64,000 nt of DNA from Pachypanchax playfairii (GCA_006937955.1 SSNP01000043.1:2334216-2398215); one strand, 5' to 3'; shown: positions 11,615-23,938, counted from the stretch's first letter. Program-made: numbers and translations. Notes: generated from the sequence alone by a model not told the origin.

Positions 11615-12735
11615 TCAGCTGCATACCAGTGAGATACTGGCTCTAGGAATGAGACCAGGACAAACGAATCATCCTCGATTCATCTATTTCTACATTTGTA
11701 AAAGCTCCATGTCTTTAACAGGATTTGTAGTGTCCTTACATGTCTTCTGACCTCTAGTGGAGGTGCATGAAGTGACATGCATGAAACTGCCACCATGTTA
11801 CATATGATGAGAAACCTGCTCCAGTGTTGTTGTACAGGACCAGTATTGTTTGAAACAGCTCACACAGGCAGCCGATGTTCCTGTCAACATGTCCAGAGTT
11901 ATGTTGAGAGAACTGTCCAATGAGTGGGGATTGTCCTGCAGTAAGAAACCAGGCTGCTCAGTTACTGAATGATGATGAAGCTGAACTCCTTGCAGCAGGA
12001 TTTAGGCTGAGCCGACAGTTTGCACCAAGCCATTTCCAGATGGAACAAACATAATTAAAAAGTGTTGGAGAGAAGATTTACCGACACACCTCTATGTGCA
12101 CGCTGGCCTGATAAGGACGTTAGAAGAGGTAATGAAATTACTGAGAGGACAGCAGAGAGTTACACACATACAGACCTGACTGTGACCGTGATCCTCCCGG
12201 AGTGTGGCTGAAATTTTAAAGGCCAAACCTCAGAAAATAATGAATGGAGACAATTCCCATGACAAATGAGGATGAACATCTGCTAAGCGGACAGTTAAAA
12301 CCAATCAGACATCAAGACGTACAACCAACTGAGCAATATTTTAAAGGTGCCCGAGGGATTTCACCTGTTATCACACTGGAATTGATTAACATATCTGCAA
12401 AGAACTTGCTGCATTTAAAATGTAGATTCTTAAGCTAGTTTACAACTTCTTGTGCTAGGCTAATTTTTGCTACTCACAGTAGCTGCAAATTTGTCACAAA
12501 AAGTTTTAAAAATGATTCTGGTTGATTATTTCTTTATTGAAACAGTGCTTCTTGGTAATAAATCTTTGATGGTTGGAGACTGTTTTATTCTCTTTAAATG
12601 CTGCCGTGTTTGTAAGGAAAGTGCTTTCGTAGGTCGTTGTGCACCATTAAAGAATCTTCCCTGTTGATGTCAAACAGCTTATTCAACTGTTGATTCTTCT
12701 TTGCTGTTGTTTATTATTACCATTTTTGATTATTT
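11615..12735. other. Unassigned DNA
   Basis: Composition is mixed at 11750-12060 and AT-rich after 12400. No reading frame gives a recognised domain. A CTCF-like half match (ACCTCTAGTGGAGG) lies near 11752. Confidence 0.4.
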
Positions 12736-13332
12736 TTAACAATCAGAGGCCTCAGTAGCATGTGGAAGAAGCAAACAGCCCCACCAGTCAGCTGATGGAG
12801 CCGTGTTGGTCACTCTGGCATGAACAGATAATCCAAGCTGATCACACAAGCGTTCAATGTGGTTGAGATCATAAATCCAGGTGGCCTTTCCATCCTCTCC
12901 ACTACCAGATTCTGGAGGTAGTTTGTGATGAACCTGCTCTTTGGGATCAGATCTCTGTATTGAGATTACCTTCCAGACCCACACATCACACTACCTCCAC
13001 CACCAGCTGGGAACCTCTTAGTAATCAGCAGAGTTCTCTGTAACTTCTCCACACATTGACTCTACAATCCAGCTGCTGCAGGCAGAATCATTATTGAACG
13101 CAACATTCTTCCATATGTTCAGGTTTCAATGCATATGTTGCAGAAACCACTACAAACACGCCTGACAGTGAAGAGCAGTCATGGCAGGGTTCCTTGGAGC
13201 CCCATGAGACCAAAGACTGACGGAGTACAGTATCTGAGTAGAGAGTCGGCGGCCATATTGCCCTGCAATCCGTAGAAAATTCCTAAGTCCTGTCCGGTTA
13301 AAGACGCCGTCCTTTTGTGGGGCTGTCCTCAT
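12736..13332 (-). pseudogene. Dead Tc1-like transposase
   Basis: Minus-strand translation recovers the Tc1 landmarks in order across frames. Near 13060-13110 is a degraded form of the NVxFSDES segment (NVAFNNDS), where the first catalytic Asp would be. Near 13000 is the glycine box GGGSVM. Near 12840-12890 is DLNHIERLCDQLG, the counterpart of the D-L-N-P-I-E-H-L-W signature, followed by HARVTNT. Frameshifts, stops and changed catalytic context show it is inactive. It is only distantly related to the intact element at 50301-51521. Termini were not found. Confidence 0.75.
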
Positions 13333-13745
13333 AGGACACCCACTTCCTGGCCTGTCTCTGACTCCCCCCTATATATTAAACTTGGCTTTCAACCTATAAA
13401 TAGTTCTCAACTGCAGGTATTTCAACAAATATATCAAGTGTTTGCAAGTCTGCTGAGTTTCTGCTGAGAACAAGGTGCTGCAACACAGCAGTTGGAAGCT
13501 GCCCTGCTGTGGTACAGGTCCCGTCCATATCAGTCAAATACTTGGAGCAGACACCAACTGACTTCTTTAACAGGGTCCAAGCTCAAAGGGGCTGCCAATC
13601 ATGTGCAAATCACCACCTGATGTACCAGAAGCTCTAAACTAAAGTTAACAGCAGAATAAGCTGTTTGATATTGGCAGGAAACAGTTGGCAAGTTTTTAAT
13701 GAGCATAACCTGCATGTATCTATTGAAATGGTATCTGATTTATTG
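13333..13745. other. Unassigned DNA next to the Tc1 fossil
   Basis: It may include the upstream part of the dead Tc1 element at 12736-13332, but no terminal inverted repeat could be recognised. No exon is seen. Confidence 0.35.
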
Positions 13746-14119
13746 TTAAAGAGGCCCTTCCATTAAAAATTTTTTTTCTGAGGTTTCTGTTGAATATTTT
13801 AGCTCCACAGGTGTTCTTACCTTCATAGTGGGTGTGAAAACAGGTCAACAACTTCTCTTTCAGTTTTAATCTCTCAAACTACGCAGGTGGTGATAAAACC
13901 CGAGTTCTCCCGAGTCCGAACGGCCTGTATCTGTTTCGTCACAACTCCTTTGCTTGTTAGTATTCATCAGCTCCCGCAGTTGAAACCACGTCTAGCATGT
14001 TAGCATAAGACGTATCAAACTGGAAGAGACTGCGTGTGCTGTTGCCATGTGCAGCGGGGCAGGAAACACTATACCTTGCTCTCATAGGCTAGTTTGTTAG
14101 CCAATCAGAGTCCAGCAAA
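13746..14119 (-). mobile_element. TTAA MITE, family 1, copy B (truncated)
   Basis: It starts with TTAA then AGAGGCCCTTCCATT, in the same orientation as copy D at 48253. It can be followed through TTCATAGTGGGTGTGAAAAC, CTCAAACTACGCAGGTGG and CTCATAGGCTAGTTTGTTAG, and stops matching after CAGAGTCCAGCAAA. About 170-200 bases of the distal end are lost. Confidence 0.75.
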
Positions 14120-16417
14120 ATACTGTCTGCTTTGTTGCTGCATTCTGTCATTCGATTCCAAGGACAATGACAAAACTATTGAGTTCTTTTTAGTTGTTTT
14201 TATCACTTTGCATTTATGTGTTCATTTTTTGTAAAGAGTGTTGGGTCCGAATGCAAAGAATTTGTGATGCACTGATTTCATGATTGTGTCATCAGTCAGT
14301 AATAGCCGTTCTCTGACTGAACTGAAGATTATTTATTTCTTGTGTCTTACACCAAAAAGACTAAAACAATCCAGTTGGTTTGGTGTTAAAGACATTTTAT
14401 CTGATTTAGCGACATATCCGTTTGAAAGCTGATGCACCACGAGCTTTAAAAGGCCATTTTTAAAACATTTGTTTTACCGTAAAAGTTGATACATGAACAA
14501 CTCTGACTTTCACTAACTTTCCATCAAAGCTCAAACTTTAACTGATGTAAATCCGTGTTGTCTAGTTTTTCCAACAGTTAAGAAAACTTTTTTTTTTTTT
14601 AGATTTTTTTAATGTATTGCAGGGTAGAAAAACAGAAAGCGTTCTCAAATAATGCATTCAGTGTTGCTGCTCTTTGGAATGTCTGAATCCAACTGGGATT
14701 CAACACGGATGCCTTGAAACAACACGGATGTCACCAGAAGAGTGTAAACACATCTTGGACTGCACAAACAAGGCATGGTAATAAAAAAAAAACTGAAAAA
14801 TCTATGGAAAAATAAACAATAGTAACAGTTTCCAGTAAATTTGATTAGTAGAGTATTTGGCTTAACTTTTAAGAACTGATGATAGATTTTAATAAGGACA
14901 CAAACATCTATCCTGTTTGTGAGTATTTTAGTTTTTACTTTGTTAAGGACATTGTTGCTGCTTCCAAAGCTGAACAGGTCAAAAGTACAGAATAAGCATT
15001 ATATGTTGAGCAGGAAGATGTGAGAATAAAATCGTTGTCATTGACCTGCAACAAACTATCCGATGACCAAAACCAGCAGCAAACGTATCGAGTTACATGC
15101 AGCTGTATGTGAAATAAGACGACCTACAACCCAGTCATGCATTAATAGGAAACATTATCACTGTTTCAGAGTCAATTTCCAGAGTTTTATTTTAGCTTGG
15201 AGAGTTTTAATTTCTTGTTTTGGGGGTAAAAGCTCTGACTCTATTCCCTTCAGAACATATTGTGTGCAGGTTTTTCTTCCATTTCTTCACCCGGGCTGAA
15301 AATAATCCTTTTGTGCTGAGCTCACAGAAGATAATGAAAGGAAGCAAACATATGTATGCTTCCCTCCTCATTTCTACTTGCTAAGCAGCAATCTGAAGTC
15401 AAATAGCCGTCGGTAACCAGCGACTGATGTTTAGCACAAGCTCATTTAATTCCTTTATTATTTTTCTGCAAGCTCTCTGCTTCAGAAATCACAGGAAATT
15501 GATTCCATTATCTGTATCGCTTCTCCTCTGTGCAAAGCACCTGCATACGAAACACCCCGCAGACGCCATCTTAACATCTCTGCCATGGAAGTGACATTAC
15601 TATTGTCATGGCAACAAACTCTCATTTTCACACAAGAACTACACAGCAAAGCGAGTTCATTTCATATGCCAAGCAATAAGCAAAGATATTAGGTATCGAG
15701 GGGTCTGTGACGAGAGGGAAACAACAAGACTCATTTTGGAAGAGTTTCAAACTTAAATATGAGGTAAAAGTAAATAAAAATGGAGATGAAATATTTTTCT
15801 TGGATTAAAATTTAGGTTAAGTTAAAAATTATGAAGTTACCACAAATTTTACCTAATACAAAGCAGGAGCAAACAATGAAATGAAACGTTCCCATGAGTT
15901 TATGCGGCTTCTTTGTATGTAATAAAACAATTTTATTTTAATTCAAAACCTTTCAGGATTTAATAATAAGGAAGAAAAATTTTAAGTCACATTTATCCGA
16001 GACTTGGCAAAGATTCTAAATATTTTCAAAATGAACTTGTGTGATGCAGTAAGATAATCACAATGGGAAAATTATTTTTAAAAATATTTTTTTTTCTAAA
16101 TTTGACCAAATGATACCTCCAACTTGACAAGAAAGCAGCAATCCCAACAAAAATGCTGCAGTGCTCGTGCTGTACCACTAGGTGGCGATAAGTTCGACCC
16201 TAATGAGACATTAAAATGACGATGGCTCAATGACTGGAGGTGTTCAATGATTCTTTATAAAAGATGGACATGTCATACGTAGTTAAAAAGGGACAACATA
16301 ACATGCCATGTAGTATTTACTTACTTGTAACAATGGTGCTTTTTAAGCATCAAATAACCATTTACAACTAAATAGTTTAGTAAAAAAAAAATATACGTGA
16401 ATCAATAGAAGTCCAGA
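14120..16417. other. Unassigned unique DNA, possible conserved non-coding block
   Basis: No exon is recognised. 15300-15680 is even in composition and non-repetitive, and is one of the better conserved-element candidates by eye. 15740-16130 is AT-rich. Confidence 0.35.
16175..16187 (+). promoter_or_regulatory. CTCF-like motif
   Basis: CCACTAGGTGGCG matches CCASYAGRKGGC at every position. It is not inside a recognised repeat here. Binding is not demonstrated. Confidence 0.35.
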
Positions 16418-16682
16418 ACCAGATGTACGTGTCGGGGTGCGTTCACTGTGCTGGCCCCGAAACTGTGGAATCAATTGCCGCCGGCTATCAGAGATGCTAC
16501 CTCTGTACAGTTTTAAAGCTAAGTTGTCCATGCACTACCGTGCCCTATCTTCTGAATAGCTGCTCCTTTTTTATTGTTTTATTGTGTTTTTATCCTTTTA
16601 TAATTGTATTTCTTTATTTATTGTACTTTTGGTGTAAAGCACCTTGATTGGTGGTGGAAGGTGCTTCCTAAATAAATAAATG
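16418..16682 (+). pseudogene. L2/CR1-type LINE 3' end
   Basis: Plus-strand translation from about 16433 gives RGAFTVLAPKLWNQLPPAIR then DATSVQF, then after a one-base shift FKAKLSMHYRALSSE and a stop at about 16552. The A-P-x-L-W-N-x-L-P-x-x-I-R pattern is typical of the C-terminal end of L2/CR1-like ORF2 proteins. The 3' UTR includes GTGTAAAGCACCTTGA and ends in an AAATAAATAAATG tail, as in these LINEs. It is severely 5'-truncated and frameshifted, so dead. Confidence 0.75.
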
Positions 16683-16746
16683 AAACGAAAATAGAAGTCA
16701 GAGCCAATAATAAACGATTGGAGGTGTAAAATGTCCCATGTACATG

Positions 16747-16800
16747 CAGGGGGCGGGCCTTAAAATGATGCGACCAAACACTAGGGGGCAAACTATTTGT
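16747..16800 (+). repeat. Dispersed repeat with CTCF-like core, copy 1
   Basis: The pattern GGGGCGGGCCTTAAAA...CGACCAAACACTAGGGGGCA corresponds to 31984-32050 and 34585-34655. The embedded ACACTAGGGGGC (16778-16789) differs from the CTCF core only at its first base. Confidence 0.45.
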
Positions 16801-18438
16801 TTCAGTTTTAAAGGTCCTGAATCCTGCATTTACAGCTTTTAACGTCTGTGATAACCACATATATGATTATATCTTACCGTTGGTGTTATATAGTCTTCAT
16901 TTGTCCTAAAATATAACTTAAATTCTCAAGTTATTCTCCAACCTGGAAGTAAAACAGTGAGTGCTGCCCCTTCAGCTGCCTGAATAAAATTATGAATAAA
17001 TTCCTGGAACTCTCGAAGCCAAATTTATATTTTCACTGAGACATTTTTAGAGCGTAAACAACTATAGAACGGTGGTGCTTAGTGTCTTGCTTCAGACTCT
17101 TGCAGCTCGGGGCTTGTGTTTAATCTTCTGGATCAGCACGGACAAGCCGGGCAGGTCCTGGTGTAACATTGTTACATCACTATGTTACAGTCAGTCGTTT
17201 TCCAGGAGTAGAGCAGCTGCTCAGAGCACAGGATGCAGGAGGATTACTGAGAAATGTGTGTATTAAATTGATTCTGCATGATATAGGACATTTAACTTCT
17301 GAAACATATTTCTGTATTCTGTTGAATATGACAGTTTTCTCAACATATCAATTTTTAACAATTTTCTGATCATTAAAAGTCATGAAGTTTTATACCTAAA
17401 ATGTTTCTAAATTTGTAAAAATATGAATGTTTTAAATGTTATCAGTAAAAATTAAATGTGGAGAAATCTCGAGCTAGTGTAAGACTCTTTTTAGAAAAAA
17501 AAAAAATCCCCTTTTTGCTGTTCAGTTTGCTGCTCATTGCAGAGTTTTGTCAAAAGCACCTGTTAAAGAAAGAATCGAGTGTGAGCGGAACAAAAGGGCC
17601 TCTTGATGTGCTCGTACTCAAGGACATCACCGCTGCACCTTGCAAAATCTAATTTCCGAGGTGTGAAATCTCCTCATTCTCTCCCATGATGGCTACATTT
17701 CATAGCAAAAGCTAATTATGGGAGCTATAATTTCTTTTGAGCAGTCAAGTCATCAGCCGGGTAAAATACAGAGCAGCTCACCCAAATGACACAATATAAT
17801 TAGTGTGGCAAAAACAAATGCGCTTTACGATTTTGGTAATTATATTTATGACATTTTAGTCTGGCGAAGTGGGAGGGGTGCCTGTTTATAATGTCGATGT
17901 CTTTGTGCCGTTTGGGGATTATTAAAATAGTTCAGATTTACTTTAACACACAAACGCACACGGGCATCACCCTGGATCGTGCTGTGTGTTTCACTTCTGC
18001 AGCAGCTGTCATTCTTTAAAAAAAAAAAAAATCTCAAGAAAATCATAGTATCAACTGTTAACCAACAAACAAACACGCCTTTGAAACCGTTCTAATTAAA
18101 AAAGAGAAGAAAAGAATAGCCCTGGACAAATTTGAGATTCAATAGGGCTGCAATCTGCATGCTAAGGCCCATCAATTTTTCATGGCTCACACTATGAGCA
18201 CTCACAGCTAAGGGGGGGGGGGGTAATGCAAAATTGATTTGTGTATTAAAACTGCTTAGCCAAGCAGGCATCAGTGGGAAATGTAGTGATTACCCCTCTG
18301 GGACTTTAGAAGGCCATGCTCTGCCAAAGTGACTAAACGGAAGATGTGTTGTTTTTTTTTTTCTGCAAAAATCATGTGACTTTTTTTTCCTAAAACAAAC
18401 GTTGGCTCCCACACGGGCAGGGGGACCTAAATTATTGC

Positions 18439-18470
<32 letters not shown>

Positions 18471-18480
18471 NNNNNNNNNN

Positions 18481-18513
<33 letters not shown>

Positions 18514-19074
18514 TAATGTGTGGTTGCTGAAGGATGAAACATGAACACGTCTTACATCGTACCATCAGTGCAATAAAACAAGAAAAAAAACATCAGTAAT
18601 CTTTCAGGCAAAATGTCGTCACGGTGACAGCAACTGATGTCAAGTGGAAACGGAATCGAAATCATGACAAGGAATGTGAAAGCAGAGCGTTAACGCACAT
18701 CAGAAAAGTCGTGAGCGGTTATATCAACACTGATCCCACGAGTGATAATTCAGCAAAGTGGCAAGAAACATTCTTAAAGCTTAAATGCTATTTGTGATGC
18801 ACATTAAGGGTGTCACAAGCCGTGAAGGATTTTAAGATTAGTCTGCATTAATGTGTTTGAATCCCATGATAAATAATAATAATCTTTGAGAAAAGCTTTA
18901 CAAATTCTCTACCAACAAAGAAAGTTTTGTTTGTTTTGAGCTATTTGTCAGTCTTCATGTTAAATCTTTATTTTGTTTTGAGTGTATTATATAAAGTCAT
19001 TTAACTTCATTCTTTAAGTTACACTGCACTTTAATGCTGTCTAACAGCTCTACCTCTTTAACATGTGGTACTTT
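16801..19074. other. Unassigned unique DNA, possible conserved non-coding block
   Basis: 17590-17860 contains several TAATTA/CTAATTATG homeodomain-type words in non-repetitive sequence and is a plausible conserved element; 18120-18200 is similar. Homopolymers: A tract near 18018-18030 and G tract near 18212-18221. No exon is recognised. Confidence 0.35.
18443..18512. other. Assembly gap within a poly-T tract
   Basis: 28 T, then 10 N (18471-18480), then 32 T. The true length of the tract is unknown. The placeholder and the homopolymer make any translation across it meaningless. Poly-T at this length may be the A-tail of a minus-strand retroposon, but no body is recognisable beside it. Confidence 0.95.
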
Positions 19075-19165
19075 CCTAGTGCTACTGCTAGCTGTAAGCT
19101 AGCTGAGTAGGAGCTTGTGACCGGCCCATTGCAATTTATATGCCACAAATCCAGTCTTTTTTGTT
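19075..19165 (-). repeat. TTAA MITE family 2 fragment
   Basis: CTAGTGCTACTGCTAGCTGT followed by TAGGAGCTTGTG-CC and later TTTGCTGCTTCA matches the central part of 6785-7181. Neither terminus is preserved. Confidence 0.5.
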
Positions 19166-19339
19166 TTTGCTGCTTCACGCCCGGTGGAAACGGTCCCACT
19201 GACTTTAACGGCGGCTATCAGCCGTGTGTTACGCTTCACTGACGTTACGCGTCTGGTGGGAAGCAGCAGTTAGTGTTTAACTTTTATTATTGTCACAGGT
19301 CTCTCCAAGCTTTTCATCAGTCTGTTTGAAGAGAACAAA

Positions 19340-19880
19340 CAGGTTCTTGGTTAGTCTGGTATCATTGTGAAGCACACTGAACGTGGACCAGATAAATCTA
19401 AAACCAGAACTGTCTGAGGAGCTCTGAGAGAAGATGTTAAAGGTAAGGACCCCTCAACCATCTCCAAACACCTTCAGGTTGATCAGATGGACAGCAAAGA
19501 GCCAAGGAACCCATATCAAAACAAACAACCTGAACTCCAAGGTCAAGGTACATCACTTTCTGATCTCAACATCTGCCACAATTTAAACTACACGGAAGAA
19601 AAAACAGGAGGTTCCACTACTGACAAAAACAAAACAAACTCAAAAAGCAGGACAGAATTTATCCAAACTAATGTTGACAAGCCACAAAGTTTTTCTATCC
19701 ATCCACTTTCTGCTTCTTCCTGTTCAGGGTCACAGGGAGCTAGTGTCTATCTCCAGCAGTCTTTGGGCGAGAGGCGGGGGACACCCTGGACAGGTCGCCA
19801 GTCCATCACTGCCACAAAGTTTTTGAGAAAAAAAATTATTCGGGCAGATGATACAAAACTGGACTTTTATGGACCAAAGA
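19340..19880 (+). pseudogene. Tc1-like transposase fossil, split by a retroposon
   Basis: The start resembles the 5' part of salmonid-type Tc1 elements (GGTATCATTGTG-AGCACACTGAACGTGGACCAG, AACTGTCTGAGGAG, ACCATCTCCAAAC). The later part GACAAGCCACAAAG...GGGCAGATGATACAAAACTG corresponds to the D-K-P-x-S-F-W...T-D-E-T-K-L segment that holds the first catalytic Asp, here read ADDTKLDFYG. Most of the sequence between is lost or scrambled, and 116 bp of foreign retroposon interrupts it. A frame stays open from 19487 to 19909 but crosses unrelated segments and is not a gene. Confidence 0.7.
19681..19824 (-). mobile_element. Retroposed 3' fragment with 14-bp target duplication
   Basis: 116 bp (19695-19810) is flanked by the exact direct repeat GCCACAAAGTTTTT at 19681-19694 and 19811-19824. 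The insert, read on the minus strand, runs from GACTGGCGACCTGTCCAGGG to the tail GTGGATGGATAG, i.e. the 3' end of the family also at 1018-1290. A 5'-truncated body with a variable-length duplication indicates target-primed reverse transcription, so the family moves as a non-LTR retroposon. Confidence 0.8.
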
Positions 19881-19909
19881 GAGAAAGTAGTTTTATTTTA
19901 AAAGCGTAG

Positions 19910-22900
19910 CAGCAAATCTGAGCAGGTCTGTATATATTAACCTGTTTATAAGTTTGCCTTGAAGTTTATTTGTTTTCTCGTATAAAAACACAACAGCTTA
20001 ATAAAAGCATTTAAAGGATCAAATCATTAATCAATCTTGTCCCGTGGTTCTCTAAAAGCTACTTACATCACTGCTACAAATCAGAGTTTTCGACACTGGA
20101 GCGTAATTTATCTTGTTTTATTGAATAGAAAACTTACCCACAGCCTCAGGCTGTTAGCTGTGACAAAGAGGTTCAACTTCTCAGAGGACACCTCGTCCAG
20201 CTGAGGAGAGACTGTCTAATTGCAGCACGCAGTAACACGACCCATGTCTGCCATGAATTTACAAGTGCTTACCTTTGTAAAATAACCTTGCAAGACTGCA
20301 CAAAACACTCCAAACACATACATATTTATCAAAGGACATTTGTAGGGGTCATCAAACGAGCTGCGCCGACTCTCGTCAAGATTCCCTGCCTGTTTATACC
20401 GAGCACGTCCTTGAGCTTTGGAGGAGGTGAATACCTGCACTCGTAGAATATTTAGCAGCCATTGATTTGGCAGTTTCAGCCATTATCAAAGAGATCCCTA
20501 ATATGGTTAAATGAGCTCAGGTTACCAGCTCTGTTCGCTGAGCTGACAAGAACAGGATTGTTTTCCACGTAATCCTGAATTGTTCAACAGAACGATTAAA
20601 AATGTAACGGGTTCTTGCTCACCGACGGGCTCCGAGGAAGTTATGTGTAGAGCTGCCCGTTCACGGAGTTCGCACTTTACAAGCTGTTTGGAAAATCTGC
20701 ACTGTTCCCACAAATTACACGCCCATCAAATCACTCTCCCACATTCTGCTTTGACAAGTCTTCCGCTCTAAAAAAGCACTTAAAGGTGTTTTTTTCTTTT
20801 TAATGCTGCAACACACTCAACCTCTCATAAAAGTTCCCTAATCACTGCCCAAAAACAGAAGAAAGATAAAAAAAACGTACAAGCTCACTCTGTTGTAGCT
20901 GCTAAATAAGTGGTGAGTCATCGTCAGTTAACGGTCAGCTCAACGAGGAAGGCTTAACACAAATGGAATGCCATTTCTTGATTATTGCTGGTGTCATGCA
21001 AAGCTTAATTTAGTGCTGACCTGCATGTCAAAACATGTCCTCGACTGGAGGGGCCCCCCAATGAAGCAACGAGAGGCTGAGCTGAGATTGAGCTGATTTG
21101 ATGGGCTGCTATACACCAGCAAGGAAACCAAGTGGCTGAATGAAGATAATCATGTTAGAGTCGCACACGTTTTCAGAAATGATGTGAGCCAAAACCAACT
21201 CGCAAAATTACATCAAATTACCGCCAAGTAAAAACAGATCTATGAAGTGCTGGAAAGTATGTTAGGGGGTGAAACAGAGTTTTTACACGCCTCTGATGTT
21301 ATCTTGTGTCGACTGAAGGAGAAAGAAAGAAGCTTGTTGCTGTCAGGGAGAGACTGCAACCTGGAGGTAAGAATCCGACTGGAAATGGCAGCGCAGCTTT
21401 TTATCCATGTTTGAAAAGCAGCGACTGACCTTTACGACTAAAAGCTCAAACGTGTTGTCAGCTGCATCTGGGCTTTTTGGCTCGCCAGTCACTGGGCTTT
21501 TTCAGTGATTATGGAAATATTTGTAGATGTCTCTGCCTGGAGAAAGCCCAGGGGAGCATTTACCAGGCGTGCCATCAAACCTTCCCACCATCCAACTCCC
21601 TTTTTGGAGCTGGATTCTTCCTAACGTGGCGGCGCGGTCGTTTCTCAGCCTGTAATTTTCTCCCGACCGGCAGCTTTAAGTGAAATAGGAGCATCAACAT
21701 TTCTTTTCCACAAAACATCATGACCTTCTGCAGCAGCAGCACAACTAAACCGTTTAGATGTTAAATCACATTCAACATAACACACAAAGAAACTGATCTG
21801 AAACCTGAAAAGGAAAAAAAAAAGTCACAAAATTTGGTTTGTAGATTGAGAAAAATCGATATTTTAGGTTTCAATATTTTCAGAAATGAGAGTGAAGCAC
21901 CTTTGAATACTTCAATCATCTATTCATCAGGTCACAACATACAAAAAACAGTCGGTCTCTTGGCCTAAACCCAAAACAGGAAGTCAGCCATTTTGGATAA
22001 AAAAATGCCATTATTTGGTGTTTTAACAGCATCTGAATCTCCTTTCATAAGATTAAAGAATCAGCATTAAACTAATGGTAATCATGAACGTTATAGAATC
22101 TTATGTAAAATTTGGGTTGATTTCATTATATCGTTCATACAGGCGCTCGTGTTGTAGCTCATTAAAACAAAATTTGTATGAAATCCATACAAAAACATCA
22201 AAACTGTGTGCAGGTTTTTATTTCAGTAAATAGTTTATAATCTTCCAGTGAAAGACTGTGAGTATATTTGTGTATTCATTTTACTAAATCAAGGCAAAAA
22301 CTGTAGTTTCATTACTTCACAATCCAAGGTGGGAAGACAGAGATCTAATGAAAGATTTAAATAATATCTCTGAGGTTTAATCTATAAATAAAATTAGATT
22401 CTAAATCTGAGCCATGATGCAAACGTTTTTTTAAACCACTGGACTTGAAGACTGATCTGTAAGTGCACCTTCTCCAGAACGCGGGAGGATCTTATCTAAC
22501 CTTTCCTGCCTCATGAAAAATTCAGTATCCTGGCCACCAATCTCCGCTGTCTCAGGATGTTAAGTCCGATACAGAGACAGGGGTGCTGGGAAGAGAATAG
22601 GAAATTGCTTTGGACTCCAGCGCTGTATGATCAGTATCATCAAGGCAAAGGACCTCATTCAGCCCTATATTCTATAGTGCCCTTTACTGCATGCATCACG
22701 GCAGTCAGATTTCATCGACTGTGCTGTGTGTGTGTTTGTGTGTGTGAGGCCTTGGGTTTGTGATGGGGCTTTGTGATAGGGGTGGCAGGTTATATAACCA
22801 GGGTGGGGAAGGGGGGGGGTTGCAGAGGAGTTGCGCGGCAGACCGTGGCTTGACAGCTCTCTGAAAGCAGAGGGAAGGTCTAACGAGCGTGAGTGACAGA

Positions 22901-23317
22901 TATGTCGAGATAAAGCTTCCTGTCGGTCGACAGCAAGCGTCGCCCACCATCACTTCAAGCCCCCACCGCCATTCACCCTTGAGGGGCCTTGCAGACAGGA
23001 CACAGGAGATCTTAAATATCACCTCAACATTAAAACAAAACAAAAATCTAGTTTGCACAGACATTTTTGAGACAAATCCCCCCCCCACCTCCCTCCATCA
23101 GGCTGACTAGTTCTCCTGTATGAAAGACAAACACAACTATTGGAATGTTTTATGTATAAGGTTGTGATTCCTGCAGCTCCGAGTGACACAAACGCTTCAG
23201 GGCAGGTTTAACTTTTGACTTTTCACACAAGGTATATTTGTCACAATCGTTACTTCTTCTCTTTAGACATATTTTGGAAAATGCTAATGTTATGTTTTAA
23301 TGGAAGTAGAACAGATC
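19910..23317. other. Unassigned unique DNA, possible conserved non-coding blocks
   Basis: 20450-20620 and 20930-21130 are non-repetitive with conserved-element-like composition. A 12-bp palindrome GGTTATATAACC lies at 22788-22799, close to TG and G tracts (22723-22746, 22811-22819). No exon is recognised. Confidence 0.35.
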
Positions 23318-23938
23318 TTAAAGGAGAACGCCCGTTTTTTGCAATTGGGGCCTTATTTATTCTGTGAGATGTGTTTTACTCGTCATCAGTGGTACTTTTT
23401 TGCGATTCGGATTCGTCTCGGAGATTTTTGATTCACACGGCAAACACCTAAACGCCAATAAATGAGAGTCGGTTGGGCCTGCGTTCGCCGACCCTAAATC
23501 GGTTTAAAATCAGTTCAAATCCGTTATTTTTTTAGGAATTTATTTAGTGATTTAGATTTATTTTATTATTTTTTAGGAAGCTAAGCCACTGCACCAATAG
23601 AATGGGCGCGCGGAGAGATGACGTCACTCTCCCGTCACTGTAAAAAATATCATTTCTATGAGTGCAGGATTCAAGATGGCACTGGAACGGAATAAACAAT
23701 AGAGTATCTAAATGGCCAGATTAAAAAAATAACGGATTTGAACTGATTTTAAACCGATTTAGGGTCGGCGAACGCAGGCCCAACTGACTCTCGTTTATTG
23801 GCGTTTAGGTGTTTGCCGTGTGAATCAAAAATCTCCGAGACGAATCCGAATCGCAAAAAAGTACCACTGATGACGAGTAAAACACATCTCACAGAATAAA
23901 TAAGGCCCCAATTGCAAAAAACGGGCGTTCTCCTTTAA
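23318..23938 (+). mobile_element. Long-TIR TTAA MITE (T2/Kolobok-type ends)
   Basis: TTAA at 23318-23321 and 23935-23938. The terminal word TTAAAGGAG fits the TTAAAGGRR motif of Xenopus T2 MITEs. The two 217-bp arms (23318-23534 and 23722-23938) are inverted copies that I find differ at only two positions, both CpG to TpG/CpA changes. A 187-bp loop separates them and contains CGCGCGG and TGACGTCA. There is no coding sequence. The near identity of the arms suggests a young or gene-converted copy. Superfamily placement is inference. Confidence 0.85.

Noticed and set aside
18290..18565. 91-codon poly-Lys frame
   Set aside because: Crosses the poly-T tract and the N gap.
19487..19909. 140-codon plus-strand frame as a host gene
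   Set aside because: It crosses a Tc1 fossil and an inserted retroposon fragment with a target duplication, so the open frame is accidental.
22788..22799. GGTTATATAACC palindrome as a TATA-box promoter
   Set aside because: A 12-base palindrome in AT-rich DNA is weak evidence, and no transcript start or gene follows.
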